This document shows, in pieces, positions 16,602 through 24,814 of a stretch of 64,000 nucleotides of DNA. Source of the DNA: Sphingomonas sp. (lineage in GTDB: Bacteria; Pseudomonadota; Alphaproteobacteria; Sphingomonadales; Sphingomonadaceae); NCBI RefSeq assembly GCF_024508665.1, contig NZ_JANINP010000003.1, positions 186,001 through 250,000 on the forward strand, given 5' to 3'. A program made the position numbers and the translations under genes. How positions within the stretch are numbered: the first letter of the stretch is position 1; each line of letters begins with the position of its first letter. The notes beneath the pieces were generated by a model, which did no database searches, was not told the origin of the DNA, and saw nothing but the letters and a program-made list of their open reading frames with translations.

Positions 16602-16605
16602 CTCC
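16602..16605 (-). promoter_or_regulatory. Ribosome-binding site deciding the precursor start
   Basis: On the minus strand GGAG (in TTGGAGCGAAAGAATG) precedes the ATG at 16594 by seven bases. The upstream in-frame ATG at 16624 has no such site, which favours the 51-residue product. Confidence 0.6.
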
Positions 16606-16947
16606 AACGTTGGGCAATTTGCATAGGTTGAGACCCTTGGCGGCGCTACCGATTTCGCAGCCGCGTGCTTCAATATTGAGTAATCCAAGACGCCGCACCG
16701 CGCCCGATTGGGCAGGGTAGCAGGCTTATCCCTGGGATCGGGCCTCATTGATCATAGCAAGATGATCGGCGACCGCGATGACGCACCACGGAACCGGCAA
16801 CGTCGGTTCCGTCGGCGCGGGGCAGCCGGCGATCGGCGGCTATAGTTCAGCTCAGCGAGCCCCCTGCCCCGATGGCAACCAACCGCCTGTTCACGCGCGA
16901 TAACGAGCTCGGACGGATTCGAGGGCGCAACGAAGAGCACTCGATCT
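16606..16947. other. Intergenic region upstream of the precursor
   Basis: About 340 bp between the precursor candidate and the quinone oxidoreductase 3' end. I see no coherent protein in any frame. The half near 16620-16720 must contain the promoter of the precursor/AsnB-like genes, but I cannot pick a clear -35/-10 pair. A short inverted repeat GAACCGGCAACGTCGGTTC (16791-16809) might terminate the oxidoreductase transcript. Confidence 0.5.
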
Positions 16948-17937
16948 TCAGGGAACCAGCACCAGCTTTCCGTGGGTCCGGCGCCCTTCCAGCGCGCGAT
17001 GCGCCTCGCTCGCCTGATCGAGTGGAAAGACGCCACCGATCGTCACCTTAAGTTCCTTCGCAGCGGCCAGCGCAAATATCTGCGCCTGGCTTCGCTGCAG
17101 CGATGCCGCCGTCATGAGCGGGACGGTCGCGAACCCAGTGACCGACTGATTCTGGAAAATCAGGCCGAGCAGTTCCGGAACACCCATATTGAATTCGAGA
17201 ATGTTGAGCGATCCATAAAGGACGAGCTGTCCCAACGGCGCAAGCGCCTTGAGACTCTCCGCGACCACGGTGCCGCCGACCGACTCAAAGACAATATCCG
17301 CGCCCTGTCCGTCCGTCAGCGCGCGAACCCCGGCCGACCAGCCAGACGCAGTATAGTCGACCGCGACATCTGCCCCGATCGACAGGGCGAAATTGCGTTT
17401 GTCGTCGGTGCTCGCAGCGGCGACGATCAGCGCTGCGTCGGCCCGTTTCGCCAACTGGACGAGCAGGTTGCCAACACCGCCGGCAGCGGCCGATATGAGG
17501 ACGCGCTTGCCGGCGGCTGGTGCGCGATCGAGGAGGTGCCAAGCGGTCAGCCCCTGCACCATCAGCGCGACCGCTTCCTCGAACGTCAACGCATCCGGAA
17601 TCGGCGTAACATAGGCCGCGGGACACGTCATGAGTTCGGCGTATCCCCCGAAAAGCTGGCCTGCGGCGTAAGCCGATCCGGCGACACGCTGGCCGATCGC
17701 GATACCGGCCACGTTGGCCCCAATGCGTTCCACGACGCCGGCAACTTCGCTTCCCGGGATGGACGGCACGGGCGGCGTTATCGCGTAGCGATCTGCGCGC
17801 ATCGCGGTCTCGGCGAAATTGACTCCGCACGTCTTTACGCGGATCAGAACTTCGTCAGGGCCTGGCTCGGGTGCGGGCACCTCCGCGAGTTCGAGCATAT
17901 CCGGCCCACCGAATCCGATCAGTTGTACCGCTTTCAT
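16948..17937 (-). CDS. NADPH:quinone oxidoreductase-like zinc-independent alcohol dehydrogenase family protein
   Basis: A 329-residue MDR-superfamily oxidoreductase. The N-terminal GroES-like domain contains EVLIRVKTCGVNFAETAMR and PSIPGSEVAGVVERIG. The Rossmann domain contains AAAGGVGNLLVQLAK (about 148-162), the NADPH-binding Gly motif of quinone oxidoreductases. No structural-zinc Cys cluster is visible, consistent with the quinone-reductase branch. The ATG at 17937 starts MKAVQLIGFGG, the usual family N-terminus; the frame is open further upstream but into the promoter. It is divergent from an HxlR regulator, which probably controls it in response to an electrophile or quinone. Confidence 0.9.
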   Translation of the reverse strand: MKAVQLIGFGGPDMLELAEVPAPEPGPDEVLIRVKTCGVNFAETAMRADRYAITPPVPSIPGSEVAGVVERIGANVAGIAIGQRVAGSAYAAGQLFGGYAELMTCPAAYVTPIPDALTFEEAVALMVQGLTAWHLLDRAPAAGKRVLISAAAGGVGNLLVQLAKRADAALIVAAASTDDKRNFALSIGADVAVDYTASGWSAGVRALTDGQGADIVFESVGGTVVAESLKALAPLGQLVLYGSLNILEFNMGVPELLGLIFQNQSVTGFATVPLMTAASLQRSQAQIFALAAAKELKVTIGGVFPLDQASEAHRALEGRRTHGKLVLVP

Positions 17938-18028
17938 CCGACTTCTCCGCAGCTGCGCAATGCTGGAGATCAGCATTGCTCGTCGCTGGCAGCTCGCATA
18001 AGTGTAAGATTGGTGACTACGGAGAAAT

Positions 18029-18045
18029 TGGTCATATACCGACCA
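18029..18045. promoter_or_regulatory. Inverted repeat, candidate HxlR operator
   Basis: TGGTC-7 bases-GACCA lies in the divergent promoter between the oxidoreductase and the HxlR gene, 11 bases before the regulator's ATG. Position and symmetry suit an operator for the adjacent dimeric winged-helix protein. Arms are only 5 bp, so chance is possible. Confidence 0.45.
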
Positions 18046-18055
18046 TTTGGTAAGT

Positions 18056-18430
18056 ATGGTGAGACCGCTAAAAGACCTTCCCTCTTTGCCCGCCGAACGC
18101 GCGTTGCGGGTGATTTCAGGGCGATGGAAGCCGATCATCCTCTATCATCTGATGGCAGAGCCTAGGCGCCTGTCCGAGCTGACCAGGTTGATGCCGGCGA
18201 TCAGCCAGAAAGTCCTGATTCAGCAACTGAGGGAAATGGAAGCCCATGGCGTCGTCCGGCGAACCGTCTTCGCCCAGGTTCCGCCACGCGTCGACTATGA
18301 GGCGACCGAACTCGGCACCAGCCTGCAGCCAGTACTGCTTGCGTTGTGCGAATGGGGACGACGCCACGCAGCGGAGCTGAATGACCTCGACAGCCTGGGA
18401 GATTGCGCGAAGGTATCGTTGCCGGATTGA
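18056..18430 (+). CDS. HxlR-family transcriptional regulator
   Basis: A 124-residue winged-helix protein. It shows the HxlR pattern: ALRVISGRWKPIILYHLM, then RRLSELTRLMPAISQKVLIQQLREMEAHGVVRRTVF, then a wing with PPRVDYEATELGTSL and a C-terminal helix containing LCEWGRRH. Members often sense reactive quinones or electrophiles through Cys; here there is one Cys in ALCEWG and one near the C-terminus. The ATG at 18056 is preferred over a TTG three codons earlier. It is divergent from the quinone oxidoreductase, its likely target. Confidence 0.9.
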   Translation: MVRPLKDLPSLPAERALRVISGRWKPIILYHLMAEPRRLSELTRLMPAISQKVLIQQLREMEAHGVVRRTVFAQVPPRVDYEATELGTSLQPVLLALCEWGRRHAAELNDLDSLGDCAKVSLPD

Positions 18431-18664
18431 TCGACGCAGGGCGAATGCCCTCGCCCCCTTCAGCTAATCCTCCGGAAAGGACGTGGGCACTTGCAATCGG
18501 TCCCGCACGAGCAACGGGCGTCGGCGGTGCGGCAGGGGCAGGTCAGCCCGCAGGTGCAGGGCTGGCATTCCCACTGGTCTTTCATCTTTCGCTACTTTTC
18601 ACGCCGGAAGACCCGGCGGGCTGGGAGCTAGTCGATGGCAGCAGAGGAATCTTGAACGGAAGGC
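18431..18664. other. Non-coding stretch after the HxlR gene
   Basis: No convincing gene in either direction. AGGGCGAATGCCCT (18437-18450) forms a small hairpin that may end the HxlR transcript. The rest joins the AraC remnant and tRNA-Gln; the whole interval has poor coding character compared with the flanks. Confidence 0.45.
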
Positions 18665-18667
18665 CTA

Positions 18668-18757
18668 CGAGATTCGAAGCGCGGTCGGGGAGATTCCGGA
18701 CATGCGTTTGAATGTTCTTCTGAAGTGGGCCGAATCTACGAAGCCGGCCTCCAGACG
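18668..18757 (-). pseudogene. C-terminal remnant of an AraC-family regulator
   Basis: On the minus strand a short frame reads LEAGFVDSAHFRRTFKRM followed by SGISPTALRIS and a stop. This is the second helix-turn-helix of AraC/XylS regulators (consensus GFxDxSHFxRxFKRxxGxxPxxYR). The rest of the domain is not present upstream; the frame soon becomes unrelated and reaches tRNA-Gln about 110 bp away. It is a decayed fragment of about 30 codons, perhaps left by insertion or deletion next to the tRNA. Confidence 0.65.
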
Positions 18758-18871
18758 TTGACTATTCGCTACCCAAAGTGCGCCACAACCACTGCTCTCT
18801 AGGGGGCTGTGCGCCTTCCCGGATCCAGCGGCTGACGAAACTAAGCCCATTCAAGAGCTTGGTGAAAAGAC

Positions 18872-18946
18872 TGGCTGGGGCGGCAGGATTCGAACCTGCG
18901 AATGGCGGCACCAAAAGCCGCTGCCTTACCACTTGGCGACGCCCCA
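18872..18946 (-). tRNA. tRNA-Gln (anticodon TTG)
   Basis: The minus strand reads TGGGGCGTCGCCAAGTGGTA at the 5' end, CTTTTGG around the anticodon loop (anticodon TTG, so it reads CAA/CAG Gln codons) and GGTTCGAATCC in the T-arm. The acceptor stem TGGGGCG/CGCCCCA is perfectly paired, with discriminator G and an encoded CCA (18872-18874). The D-loop GGTA and T-loop TTCGAAT are intact. A decayed AraC fragment lies just beyond its 3' end. Confidence 0.97.
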
Positions 18947-19025
18947 ATATTCCCGACGAAGATGTCCGGCGGGAGCGCGCGCTTATAGCCGCGCGCGCGC
19001 TCCTGCAAAGCCCCGAAAAAAGCCC

Positions 19026-20117
19026 TTATGCGATCCGGTCCAGCCAGCCGTAAGGGTCGGGAGCGGCGCTTGTCTGAATTGCGACCAGGGATTCGCGTAA
19101 CGACATAGTGAGCTGGCCGGGGCCGCCCGACCCAATCGTGAAGTCGCCCGAGCTCGCCTTGACCTGACCGATCGGCGTGACCACCGCCGCGGTCCCGCAG
19201 GCGAAGGCCTCGACCAGCCTGCCGCTCGCCGCGTCGGCGCGCCACTGATCGAGCGCATATTTTTCTTCACGGACGGTGATGCCGCGGTCGCGCGCCAGGG
19301 TAATCAGCGAATCGCGCGTGATCCCGGCCAGGATCGTGTCGCTGAGCGGCGGCGTCGCGAGCGACCCGTCGTCGAACACGAAAAACACGTTCATCCCGCC
19401 CAGTTCCTCGACATAGCGGCGCTCGACCGCGTCGAGGAACACGACCTGGTCGCAGCCCAGCTTGATCGCCTCGGCCTGCGCTATCAAACTGGCGGCGTAA
19501 TTGCCGCCGCACTTTGCCGCGCCGGTACCACCGGGAGCCGCGCGCGTGTAAGTCTCGGACGCCCAGATCGACACCGCCGGCGCGCCGCCCTTGAAATAGG
19601 AGCCGACCGACGAGGCGATCACCATATAGATATAATCGGACGACGGCTTGACGCCGAGGAAGGTCTCGCTGGCGATCATGAACGGGCGCAGATAGAGCGA
19701 CCCGCCTTCACTTGTCGGAATCCAGTCGCGCTCCGCGCTAACCAAAGCGCGGCACGATTCGACGAACAATTCCTCGGGCAATAGCGGCATCGCCAGCCGT
19801 TCGGCCGACTTGCGGAACCGGCGGGCATTGGCTTCGGGGCGGAACATGGTGATGCTGCCGTCCGCGCCCCGATACGCCTTCAGCCCCTCGAATATCTCTT
19901 GCGCATAATGCAGTACGGCACAGGCGGGGTCTACCGTCAGCGGCTGGCGCGGCGCGATGGCGAGATCGTGCCAGCCCTGCGCATCGCTATAATGCGCGAT
20001 CGCCATATGATCGGTGAACACGCGGCCAAAACCCGGATTGACGAGTTTTTCGGCGCGGACCTCATGGGGGGTGGGCGACGCGGTGGCGTTGAGCGGAAAA
20101 TGGGCGGCGATATTCAT
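19026..20117 (-). CDS. ilvE: Branched-chain amino acid aminotransferase
   Basis: A PLP-dependent fold-type IV aminotransferase of 363 residues, catalysing the last step of Leu, Ile and Val synthesis. Family motifs are HYAQEIFEGLKAYRG, SLYLRPFMIASE, the Lys region CGGNYAASLIAQAEAIKLG, VFLDAVERRYVEELGGMNVFFV and CGTAAVVTPIGQV. This is the long BCAT form rather than the ~300-residue IlvE of E. coli. The ATG at 20117 (MNIAAHFPLNATASPTPHE) was chosen because upstream sequence runs into the divergent promoter. It lies opposite a MarR-family gene that could regulate it, although such placement is common without regulation. Confidence 0.95.
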   Translation of the reverse strand: MNIAAHFPLNATASPTPHEVRAEKLVNPGFGRVFTDHMAIAHYSDAQGWHDLAIAPRQPLTVDPACAVLHYAQEIFEGLKAYRGADGSITMFRPEANARRFRKSAERLAMPLLPEELFVESCRALVSAERDWIPTSEGGSLYLRPFMIASETFLGVKPSSDYIYMVIASSVGSYFKGGAPAVSIWASETYTRAAPGGTGAAKCGGNYAASLIAQAEAIKLGCDQVVFLDAVERRYVEELGGMNVFFVFDDGSLATPPLSDTILAGITRDSLITLARDRGITVREEKYALDQWRADAASGRLVEAFACGTAAVVTPIGQVKASSGDFTIGSGGPGQLTMSLRESLVAIQTSAAPDPYGWLDRIA

Positions 20118-20196
20118 GGCAGTCGTGCCATAGCGCCACAAATCGTGCGCGTCCAAGGCTTGCCGTAGATTAATCCCGGTGGCAAAACCGGTCAAC

Positions 20197-20712
20197 ATGA
20201 CTGCCCCAACACCAGCCGCTTCGGCCCAATTCCTCCGCGAGTCCGAAATTCGCCGAGGATCCGAAATGCTCTTTTTCGCCTATAGCCGGCTGACCAAGGC
20301 GGTTGACCAGAATCTGGGCGAGCGCGGAATCGGGCGCGCGCATCATCGCGCGCTCTATTTCATCGGCCGGCATCCCGACATTTCGGTCAGCGAATTGCTG
20401 TCGATCCTGGGCGTCACCAAGCAATCGCTCGGACGCGTGCTGACCGAGCTCGAAGAGCGTCGGTTGGTCGAGACACGGATCGGCGATCGCGATCGGCGGC
20501 AGCGACTGCTGCGGTTGACCGATTCGGGCTACGATCTCGACAGCGAGTTGTTCAACCATGCCCGCGATATCATCGCGCGCGCCTATAGCGCGGCGGGACA
20601 GCAGGCGGTGACCGGCTTCTGGGCGGTGCTAGAAGGACTGATTCCGCCGGCGGAGCGTGAACGGGTACATGGCTGGCGCGAGAATTCGGTGCCGCCAGGG
20701 CAACGCCGCTAG
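20197..20712 (+). CDS. MarR-family transcriptional regulator
   Basis: A 171-residue winged-helix regulator. The HTH and wing read HHRALYFIGRHPDISVSELLSILGVTKQSLGRVLTELEERRLVETRIGDRDRRQRLLRLT-type sequence (about residues 48-105), with the MarR DxR motif in the wing. Helices for dimerisation flank it. The start is ATG at 20197; a GTG at 20179 in the same frame would add six residues and cannot be excluded, as neither has a strong ribosome-binding site. It is divergent from ilvE. Ligand and targets are not readable. Confidence 0.88.
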   Translation: MTAPTPAASAQFLRESEIRRGSEMLFFAYSRLTKAVDQNLGERGIGRAHHRALYFIGRHPDISVSELLSILGVTKQSLGRVLTELEERRLVETRIGDRDRRQRLLRLTDSGYDLDSELFNHARDIIARAYSAAGQQAVTGFWAVLEGLIPPAERERVHGWRENSVPPGQRR

Positions 20713-20734
20713 AGTCGTTCGCTTAATCGTAAGA

Positions 20735-21553
20735 TCAGCGCTTGGCGGCGGCGGCCATCTCTCGACCGCGGCGCTCGGCAGCTTGCAGCGTCTCGGTCAT
20801 CAGCTTGATCAACGCGTCGTCGCGGTCGAGCACGTTCAATCCCTGGCGCGTCGAGCCGCCCGGACTGGCGACGCGGTCGGCTAGGATCGCGGGAGTCGCA
20901 TCCGAGCGGGACGCCATCGATGCCGCTCCATCGACCGTCGCCAGCGCCAGCCGCGCGGCCTGATCGGCGGGCATGCCAAGCTCTTCCCCCGCCTTTGCCA
21001 GCGCGTCGATGAAGCGGAACAGGAAAGCCGGCCCGCAACCTTCGAGCGTGCCGATCGCGCCGAACATCGCCTCATCCCGGGTCCATTCGACGAGCCCGAG
21101 CGGTGCCATCAAACCCGCGACCGCGTCCCTGGCGGATTGCGGCGCGCCGTCGGCATAAAGCGCGACCACGCCTTTGCCGATCGCGACGGGGAGGTTCGGC
21201 ATCGCGCGAATAATGGCCGGGCCGGGAAAACGCTCGGCGAGCGTCGATTCCTCCACCCCCGCAAGGATCGAGATAAGCACCGGCGCCTGACGAATACGCT
21301 CCCCATAGGCAGCGACGATCTCGTCAAGCTGCTGCGGCTTCATCGCCAGCATCACCGCGTCGGGCGGCGGGCCATCGGGCAAGGCGCGCGCCTGGCGCAC
21401 GCCGTCCGGAAGTTCGCGGTCATGCCGGTTGATCACGTCGACCGCATCACCGCGAACCACGCCGCTCTCGATCCAGCGCGACAGCATCGCGCCGCCCATA
21501 TTGCCGCAACCGATCAGCCACAGCCGCTGAGGGACCGCGACCGCCACGCTCAC
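20735..21553 (-). CDS. proC: Pyrroline-5-carboxylate reductase
   Basis: The final enzyme of proline synthesis, reducing 1-pyrroline-5-carboxylate with NAD(P)H. It is 272 residues, the usual length. The N-terminal nucleotide-binding Gly motif is LIGCGNMGGAML. Further motifs are VMLAMKPQQ, ISILAGV, RAMPNLP and the C-terminal DRVASPGGSTRQGLNVL. The start is taken as GTG at 21553, which overlaps the ybjN-type gene's stop (GTGA) and gives the normal N-terminus; a much longer open frame upstream is only high-GC run-through. It is the last gene of a minus-strand run with ybjN, ubiK and tspO. Confidence 0.94.
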   Translation of the reverse strand: MSVAVAVPQRLWLIGCGNMGGAMLSRWIESGVVRGDAVDVINRHDRELPDGVRQARALPDGPPPDAVMLAMKPQQLDEIVAAYGERIRQAPVLISILAGVEESTLAERFPGPAIIRAMPNLPVAIGKGVVALYADGAPQSARDAVAGLMAPLGLVEWTRDEAMFGAIGTLEGCGPAFLFRFIDALAKAGEELGMPADQAARLALATVDGAASMASRSDATPAILADRVASPGGSTRQGLNVLDRDDALIKLMTETLQAAERRGREMAAAAKR

Positions 21554-22053
21554 GCCTCGCCCTGCGTCTCCGTCAGCGACGCGGCCAGCGCCTCCTTCGG
21601 GGTCTTGCCGCCCCACAGGACGAACTGGAACACGGGGTAGAAACGCTCGCACTCGTCGATCGCCGATTCGATCAGCAATTCGGCGCCTTCCAGGGTCAGC
21701 GTCCCGCCATCGGTGCCGTCGATCATCGCTGCGTGGCGATAGAGCACGATCCCGCTCGACGACCACAATTCGAAATGACCGATCCACAATTGCTCGTTGA
21801 TCAACCCGATCGCTTCGTAGATTGCGATGCGGCGGTCGTCGGGCACGCGGATATCGGGAAAAGCGAGGAATTGCAGCACGCAATCCTCTTCGCGCCACAG
21901 CGCGCGCAATTCATATTCGGTCCAGCTGCCCTTGACCGTCGCGACCACCTCATCGTCATGGCGCTGATGCTCCCAGCCATGCGCGGCGTAATAGCTCTCG
22001 ATCATGTCGATCGGCGCCGCGTCCTCGCGCTGGAAATCGCTCTCATCGAGCAT
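21550..22053 (-). CDS. YbjN-domain protein
   Basis: A 167-residue protein of the YbjN family, a fold related to type III secretion chaperones. It has the recognisable pattern MIESYYAAHGWEHQRHDDEV, TEYELRALWREEDCVLQFLAF, and AIYEAIGLINEQLWIGHFEL. The function of this family is poorly defined; in enterobacteria YbjN affects stress and motility phenotypes. It overlaps proC by 4 bp, and this ybjN-proC adjacency is common in sphingomonads as far as I recall, suggesting co-expression rather than shared chemistry. Confidence 0.85.
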   Translation of the reverse strand: MLDESDFQREDAAPIDMIESYYAAHGWEHQRHDDEVVATVKGSWTEYELRALWREEDCVLQFLAFPDIRVPDDRRIAIYEAIGLINEQLWIGHFELWSSSGIVLYRHAAMIDGTDGGTLTLEGAELLIESAIDECERFYPVFQFVLWGGKTPKEALAASLTETQGEA

Positions 22054-22141
22054 CGTGGGTCTCGCTGGTCATCTCACGCGAATCTGCCCGTTGCGGCCGG
22101 GGCGCGCAACGGGATCGTGGAGAAAGCTGTGGAAAATCGGT

Positions 22142-22408
22142 TCAGGGCTTTGTGGGTTTCGGCTTTGCGCTCTTCGCTTCCAGCGCATCGAGCCGCGCCT
22201 TCAGCGCATCGGCCTCGTCGCGCGCGGCGGCGGCCATCGCCTTCACCGCCTCGAACTCGTCGCGGCTGACGAAGTCGAGCCCGCCGATCCATTCCTTGGC
22301 GCGCTCGCGCGTCGCGGCTTCGGCCTCGCGGCCCATGCCCGCCAGCGTGCCGGCGGCGCCGTTCACGAACTTGACGAGGTCGTCGAACAGCCGGTTCTCG
22401 GATTGCAT
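22142..22408 (-). CDS. UbiK/BMFP-family accessory factor
   Basis: An 88-residue protein of the BMFP (DUF526-like) family, to which UbiK, a ubiquinone-biosynthesis accessory factor, belongs. The N-terminus (MQSENRLFDDLVKFVNGAAGTLAGMGREAE) is amphipathic. The C-terminal half is a coiled coil with heptads (FEAVKAMAAAARDEADALKARLDALE) and ends in a Lys/Pro-rich tail, as in the family. It lies between the tspO-like and ybjN-like genes, all on the minus strand. A role in ubiquinone synthesis is inferred from the family, not from its neighbours. Confidence 0.82.
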   Translation of the reverse strand: MQSENRLFDDLVKFVNGAAGTLAGMGREAEAATRERAKEWIGGLDFVSRDEFEAVKAMAAAARDEADALKARLDALEAKSAKPKPTKP

Positions 22409-22430
22409 GTCTGGTATCCCGTAATCTTGA

Positions 22431-22982
22431 TCAGATACTCATCTGGGCGCTCGCCGACGACGGCACAAGCGTCGATGCGTTGGGATTGAGCTTCCCGACC
22501 TGCAAATTGAGCAGGCCGGCGAAGCACAACCAGGCCAGATAGGGCACCATCAGCCACGCGGCGGCGGTACGAATCCGACCGAACGCCAACGTCGTCATCA
22601 GCGCGGCAACGAACATCCCGACCAGCAGCATCAGCGCGGGCCAGACTTGGTGCATCCCGAAGAACAGTGGCGACCAAGCGAGGTTGAGCACCAATTGGAG
22701 CACGAACAACGTGATCGCGAGGGCCCGCAAACGCGATCCGCGCGCATTGATGATCATTGCCAGCGCCAACCCCATCATGACGTAAAGTGCGCTCCACGCG
22801 ACCGGAAATACCCAATCCGGCGGTGTAATTGCGGGGCGGACGAGTGTCGCATACCAGCGATTCTGCGCTCCAGCCGGCGCGATCCGGCTGGAGGCGAAGC
22901 CCAGCAACAGGATCAGCGGCACCGTCACCACCGCCCAGCGCAGGAAGGCCCCGCGCAATTGTTCCTTGGTCGCGATTTCCAT
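22431..22982 (-). CDS. tspO: TspO/MBR-family tryptophan-rich sensory protein
   Basis: A five-helix membrane protein of 183 residues of the TspO/peripheral benzodiazepine receptor family, which binds porphyrins and modulates tetrapyrrole or stress responses. Trp-rich conserved segments are readable: NRWYATLVRPAITPPDWVFPVAWSALYVMMG-type sequence, then LVLNLAWSPLFFGMHQVWPAL, and the terminal PYLAWLCFAGLLN. The ATG at 22982 has an AGAGGA-type ribosome-binding site, and a TTG two codons earlier is less likely. It heads the minus-strand run tspO-ubiK-ybjN-proC. Confidence 0.92.
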   Translation of the reverse strand: MEIATKEQLRGAFLRWAVVTVPLILLLGFASSRIAPAGAQNRWYATLVRPAITPPDWVFPVAWSALYVMMGLALAMIINARGSRLRALAITLFVLQLVLNLAWSPLFFGMHQVWPALMLLVGMFVAALMTTLAFGRIRTAAAWLMVPYLAWLCFAGLLNLQVGKLNPNASTLVPSSASAQMSI

Positions 22983-23141
22983 CAGCAATCCTCTTGCGCG
23001 CTCGACATGCGCATTCGCTTAGTGTTGCCGCGACGCAGCATGATGACAAGCCGCGATGTAGCGGATGGCCCGTCTTCGAAAGGGACGGAGCCAAGCGGCG
23101 GGTCTGCCATCGGGAAGAAACGAGGATCACGCCAAAACGAA

Positions 23142-23219
23142 CAGACCCTCACCCTTCCCTCTCCCGCATGCGGGAGAGGGAAGGGAAGCGCGAATGCGCC
23201 GGAAGGGTGAGGCTCTGTC
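23142..23219. repeat. Palindromic repeat behind the tlyA gene
   Basis: The outer arms CAGACCCTCACCCTTCC and GGAAGGGTGAGGCTCTG enclose a perfect hairpin CCCTCTCCCGCATGCGGGAGAGGG. It starts one base after the tlyA stop and could terminate that transcript. It shares the CCCTCTCCC and GGTGAGGG building blocks with the element at 1435-1576, so both belong to one repeat family. Confidence 0.75.
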
Positions 23220-23220
23220 A

Positions 23221-23958
23221 TCATTCCGGCAGATGCGCCAGAATCACGAACTCCACATTCCCCTCCGGCCCGGTGATCGGACTCTGGACGATATCCTCGA
23301 CCATCCAGCCGCTCGCGGTCAGCCATGCCGCGACCTCGTCGCAGACCCGTTGATGGACTGCAGGATCGCGAACCACCCCGCCCTTGCCGACTTCCCCTCG
23401 CCCAGCCTCGAACTGCGGCTTGATCAGAGCCGCCAACCGCGCGCCCGGCCTGGCGAAGGACAAGGGCACCTCCAGCACCTTGGCCAGGCCAATGAAGCTC
23501 GCATCGCAGACGATCAGGTCGACCGACTCGGGAATATGCGCCTCGGTCAGGATACGCGCACTCGTCTGTTCGTGGACGATGACGCGATCGTCCTGCCGGA
23601 GTTTCCAGGCAAGCTGGTTGGTCCCGCTGTCGACCGCATAGACGCGCGCCGCGCCTTTCGACAGCAGGACGTCGGTGAACCCACCGGTCGACGAACCGAC
23701 GTCGATCGCTATCGCATTGGTGACGTCCCATCGGGCATGGTCGAGCGCGTGCGCCAGCTTGATCCCGCCGCGCGACACCCAGGGGTGATCGCGCCCCTTG
23801 ATCTCGATCACGATGTCCTCAGCGATCATCTGCCCCGGCTTGTCGATTCGCTTGTCGCCGGCGAACGCTAGTCCTGCCATGATCAGCGCCTGCGCGCGCG
23901 TTCGGCTTTCCGCGAGCCCGCGATCGGTGATGAGTTGGTCGGCGCGAACCTTTGCCAT
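23221..23958 (-). CDS. tlyA: TlyA-family rRNA 2'-O-methyltransferase / hemolysin A family
   Basis: A 245-residue protein with an N-terminal S4 RNA-binding domain (about 3-62: ADQLITDRGLAESRTRAQALIMAGLAF) and an FtsJ-like methyltransferase domain with the SAM loop AIDVGSSTGGFTDVLL (about 84-99). LIVCDASFIGL and LIKPQFEAGRGEVGKGGVV supply further catalytic-motif residues. TlyA enzymes methylate ribose 2'-hydroxyls of cytidines in 16S and/or 23S rRNA. dxs, a frequent partner of tlyA in alphaproteobacteria, lies about 4 kb away rather than adjacent. The palindromic repeat sits one base after its stop. Confidence 0.93.
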   Translation of the reverse strand: MAKVRADQLITDRGLAESRTRAQALIMAGLAFAGDKRIDKPGQMIAEDIVIEIKGRDHPWVSRGGIKLAHALDHARWDVTNAIAIDVGSSTGGFTDVLLSKGAARVYAVDSGTNQLAWKLRQDDRVIVHEQTSARILTEAHIPESVDLIVCDASFIGLAKVLEVPLSFARPGARLAALIKPQFEAGRGEVGKGGVVRDPAVHQRVCDEVAAWLTASGWMVEDIVQSPITGPEGNVEFVILAHLPE

Positions 23959-24134
23959 TGCGCTTCCATGACCGCGATTTCCGTCCGTCGCAATCCGGCG
24001 GCATTTGGGCGCAGACTTATTCCCATCAAGAAACTAGGAATTAAGTTAGCCGTTGGGAAGAAGGCGAGGAAAGCAGCGCGGTCGTCCCCCTAGAGCGCCC
24101 ACGCCGCCTTCTTCCCACCCTTTCTGGGAGAGAA

Positions 24135-24809
24135 ATGATGGGACTGTTCACGCATCCCGACGGCACGCTTCCGACTATCCTCACGGTTCCCGGGCTGGGC
24201 GGCTCGGGCCCCTCGCACTGGCAGAGTCTGTGGGAGACCTCCCGCCCCGACACGCATCGCATCGAACTCGGCATGTGGGATCAGCCGCATCGCAATGCCT
24301 GGGTGACCAAGATCGACCAGGCCGCGCGCGCGGCGAAGGCGCCGGTGATTTTTGCAGCGCATTCGCTGGGCTGTCTCGCGGTTGCCTGGTGGGCGGAGAT
24401 GAGTCCGCAACCTTATGGCTGGCCGGTTGCCGGCGCGCTGCTCGTCGCCCCAGCCGATCCCGACCGGCCCGACACCGCACAAGAACTCAAGGGTTTCGCG
24501 CCGACACCGCGCAAGGCGCTTCCTTTCCCCTCGATCCTGGTCGCCTCGACCGACGATCCGTGGATCGACATCGGTCGCGCCCGCGGCATGGCCTCGTTCT
24601 GGGGCAGCCATTTCGTCGACGCCGGAGCGCAGGGACATCTCAACGCGGCCAGCGGAATCGGCTGGTGGGAAGAAGGGCGCCGCCTGCTTGATCGCGTGAT
24701 CGCCGCCTCGGCCGACCGCTCGGGTCATCCGCTCAATCCGGGCGAGGCGCGATCGATCCTGGCGATCAACGCGACCGACGCGGCGCAGGAGCATTATCTC
24801 CACAAGTGA
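24135..24809 (+). CDS. RBBP9/YdeN-family serine hydrolase
   Basis: A 224-residue alpha/beta hydrolase of the RBBP9/YdeN family. It shows TVPGLGGSGPSHWQSLWE near the start and the nucleophile elbow AHSLG with Ser77. The acid and His are probably in STDDPWIDI (about 145-153) and AGAQGHLNAASG (about 163-174). A conserved RRLLDRVI helix follows. A GAGAG-type ribosome-binding site precedes the ATG at 24135, with a second ATG directly after. Substrate unknown. Two hairpins downstream suggest it is transcribed alone. Confidence 0.88.
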   Translation: MMGLFTHPDGTLPTILTVPGLGGSGPSHWQSLWETSRPDTHRIELGMWDQPHRNAWVTKIDQAARAAKAPVIFAAHSLGCLAVAWWAEMSPQPYGWPVAGALLVAPADPDRPDTAQELKGFAPTPRKALPFPSILVASTDDPWIDIGRARGMASFWGSHFVDAGAQGHLNAASGIGWWEEGRRLLDRVIAASADRSGHPLNPGEARSILAINATDAAQEHYLHK

Positions 24810-24814
24810 CCCAT

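Noticed and set aside
18403..18711. Plus-strand frame of about 100 codons after the HxlR gene
   Set aside because: Low-complexity Gly/Ala/Pro translation, no ribosome-binding site, and it overlaps a clear AraC remnant on the other strand.
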